Shown here: piece by piece, positions 34,171 to 34,916 of the stretch
How positions within the stretch are numbered: the first letter of the stretch is position 1
How the letters are laid out: the number at the start of each line of letters is the position of its first letter
IMG/VR virus record: IMGVR_UViG_3300005735_000011
Location: 1 to 34,916 of that record
Strand: one strand, 5' to 3'
Source: a virus
DNA length: 34,916 bases
Notes under the pieces: model-generated
What the model was told of the DNA's origin: nothing
The model's input: only the letters and a program-made list of their open reading frames with translations
Databases searched by the model: none
Position numbers and translations under genes: made by a program

Positions 34171-34390
34171 GATGATTGAGGGCATCTAGCTCTTCTTCTA
34201 ATTGACGATGTAGGGGCTGTAGCTTTTCATTGCACAGCCTCAACAAAGTCCTCATCAATACCAAGTCATCACCTTTAAAAACCTTTGATAGATCCTTGTC
34301 GGGGATGCCACTAAGTTCAGTAACGACAACCCCTCCTCGGTCAAGAAGTAGTTTAAATGATATAAGATTCCCTTCTTTCTTATCTGTCAT
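34160..34390 (-). CDS. Hypothetical protein, 76 aa (minus strand)
   Basis: The third gene of a minus-strand set. ATG 34390 is chosen over TTG 34399 because it overlaps the upstream stop as ATGA, the same junction used between the two genes before it. The protein reads LISFKLLLDRGGVVVTELSG, then an acidic helix and VLMRTLLRLCNEKLQPLHRQ, and looks like a small alpha/beta domain. Nothing more is recognised. It converges on, and overlaps, the plus-strand gene at 33883. Confidence 0.68.
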   Translation of the reverse strand: MTDKKEGNLISFKLLLDRGGVVVTELSGIPDKDLSKVFKGDDLVLMRTLLRLCNEKLQPLHRQLEEELDALNHPTI

Positions 34391-34539
34391 AATACACAAC
34401 TACCAAGCATGGATTTGTAAACAATAATAAAAAAACAAGCCATCAAAGTATTAGCTCCCCAAAACCAAGCAAACATTTCAAAGGTATCTTTATTATCTTT
34501 AATGAATGTCTTGAGTTTTAGTTTCTTAGATTTTGTCAT
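34387..34539 (-). CDS. Small single-pass membrane protein, 50 aa (minus strand)
   Basis: The start (34539) overlaps the ribonucleotide reductase stop as ATGA, and its own stop overlaps the next start in the same way, so it fits the operon exactly. The N-terminus is basic (TKSKKLKLKTFIKDNKDTF), followed by one hydrophobic segment (FAWFWGANTLMACFFIIVY) and a short end. The function is unknown. It is too conserved in layout with its neighbours (coupled on both sides) to dismiss as chance. Confidence 0.6.
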   Translation of the reverse strand: MTKSKKLKLKTFIKDNKDTFEMFAWFWGANTLMACFFIIVYKSMLGSCVL

Positions 34540-34916
34540 ATCTCACACTGCCCCGCTACACAAGCAAGCTCTTGCGTTCCTGTAGTTGTATCTTCAGTTT
34601 CAAACTTACCCAGATCATCCCAGTTAATAGACGTTGGCATCTTGGCTAAGGCTTCTTTGTACGCTTCAGGTGTAATAGCTGTATATGGTGCTTGCTTGTA
34701 TACATGATCTGTACGAGGCAAGAAGCTAATCCCTGAACAACTATCCAGTCGATCCCACAGCCATTGACCTGCTGCTAGGAACTCCTCATCTGAGTAGTAG
34801 ATAGTTACACTTGGTTTGTGCTCACACCAATGGTTCTGATAAATTTCCCACAAGTCTAGTTGTGTCTGCACATTAAGTGAGTCAACGCTTGTAGATCCAG
34901 TAGGAGCTTTGATAGG
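34536..34916 (-). CDS. nrdJ: Class II (adenosylcobalamin-dependent) ribonucleotide reductase, C-terminal part
   Basis: The frame enters from the right edge of the window; only the last 126 residues are seen. The enzyme converts ribonucleotides to deoxyribonucleotides for DNA synthesis. The match to the end of monomeric class II enzymes is clear: an L-D-L-W-E-I-Y-Q-N-H-W-C-E-H-K-P-S helix, DEEFLAAGQWLWDRLDSCSG, ISFLPRTDHVYKQAPYTAIT and MPTSINWDDLGKFETEDTTT. The tail ACVAGQCEI contains a C-x4-C pair, the mobile dithiol that re-reduces the active site in this family. No in-frame stop lies between here and the edge. It heads a minus-strand set with two small genes. Confidence 0.92.
   Translation of the reverse strand, partial: PIKAPTGSTSVDSLNVQTQLDLWEIYQNHWCEHKPSVTIYYSDEEFLAAGQWLWDRLDSCSGISFLPRTDHVYKQAPYTAITPEAYKEALAKMPTSINWDDLGKFETEDTTTGTQELACVAGQCEI

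Overview
The window is part of a double-stranded DNA tailed-phage genome, AT-rich, with densely packed genes. It most resembles short-tailed (podovirus-type) phages of marine bacteria. The gene order is small terminase, large terminase, portal, scaffold, major capsid protein, head-tail adaptor, tail nozzle and tail fibre, followed by several very large internal (ejection-type) virion proteins. No tail-tube, sheath or tape-measure gene is seen. A class II ribonucleotide reductase on the opposite strand and a set of small basic proteins of marine-phage type point the same way. The host cannot be named from sequence; a marine Proteobacterium is the likeliest guess.

Layout. 1-430 is non-coding: a 9-bp stem-loop, a G-tract cluster, AT-rich DNA with ATACAT repeats, and a near-consensus sigma70 promoter placed so that transcription should begin at the terS start codon. 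431-5911 is the packaging and portal block: terS, a small recombinase-helix-like protein, terL with no ATG/GTG start, a small unknown, the portal, and a protein with a GTGxSDSIPARLSDGEF motif. 6052-7905 holds scaffold and major capsid protein, closed by a good intrinsic terminator (7928-7956). 7968-10495 holds a 52-aa protein, the adaptor and the nozzle. 10500-15945 holds a 1407-aa repeat-built fibre and two unknowns. 15955-31021 holds a 58-aa holin-like protein and five virion or ejection-type proteins, including a 1414-aa protein with an unbroken array of 24 hendecads and a 2315-aa polyvalent protein with LysM, transglycosylase, ART-like and polyvalent-protein domains. 31082-34170 holds small membrane, exported and basic proteins, probably including lysis functions. 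34160 to the right edge is on the minus strand: the C-terminal end of a class II RNR followed by two small genes, all joined by ATGA overlaps.

How the parts should work together (family knowledge plus inference). Terminase packages DNA through the portal into a shell built by scaffold and capsid protein. Adaptor and nozzle close the head. The fibre finds the host. The large internal proteins are ejected, cut the peptidoglycan and help carry DNA across the envelope, as T7 gp14-16 do. The RNR supplies deoxynucleotides and marks the edge of the replication and metabolism half of the genome. No endolysin, RNA polymerase, integrase, tRNA or CRISPR array is visible.

The observations most worth following are the hendecad array, the multi-domain ejection protein with its recurring F-x-x-G-G joints, the terS/small ORF/terL junction with its odd start, the predicted leaderless terS transcript, and two signal-peptide proteins encoded in overlapping frames.
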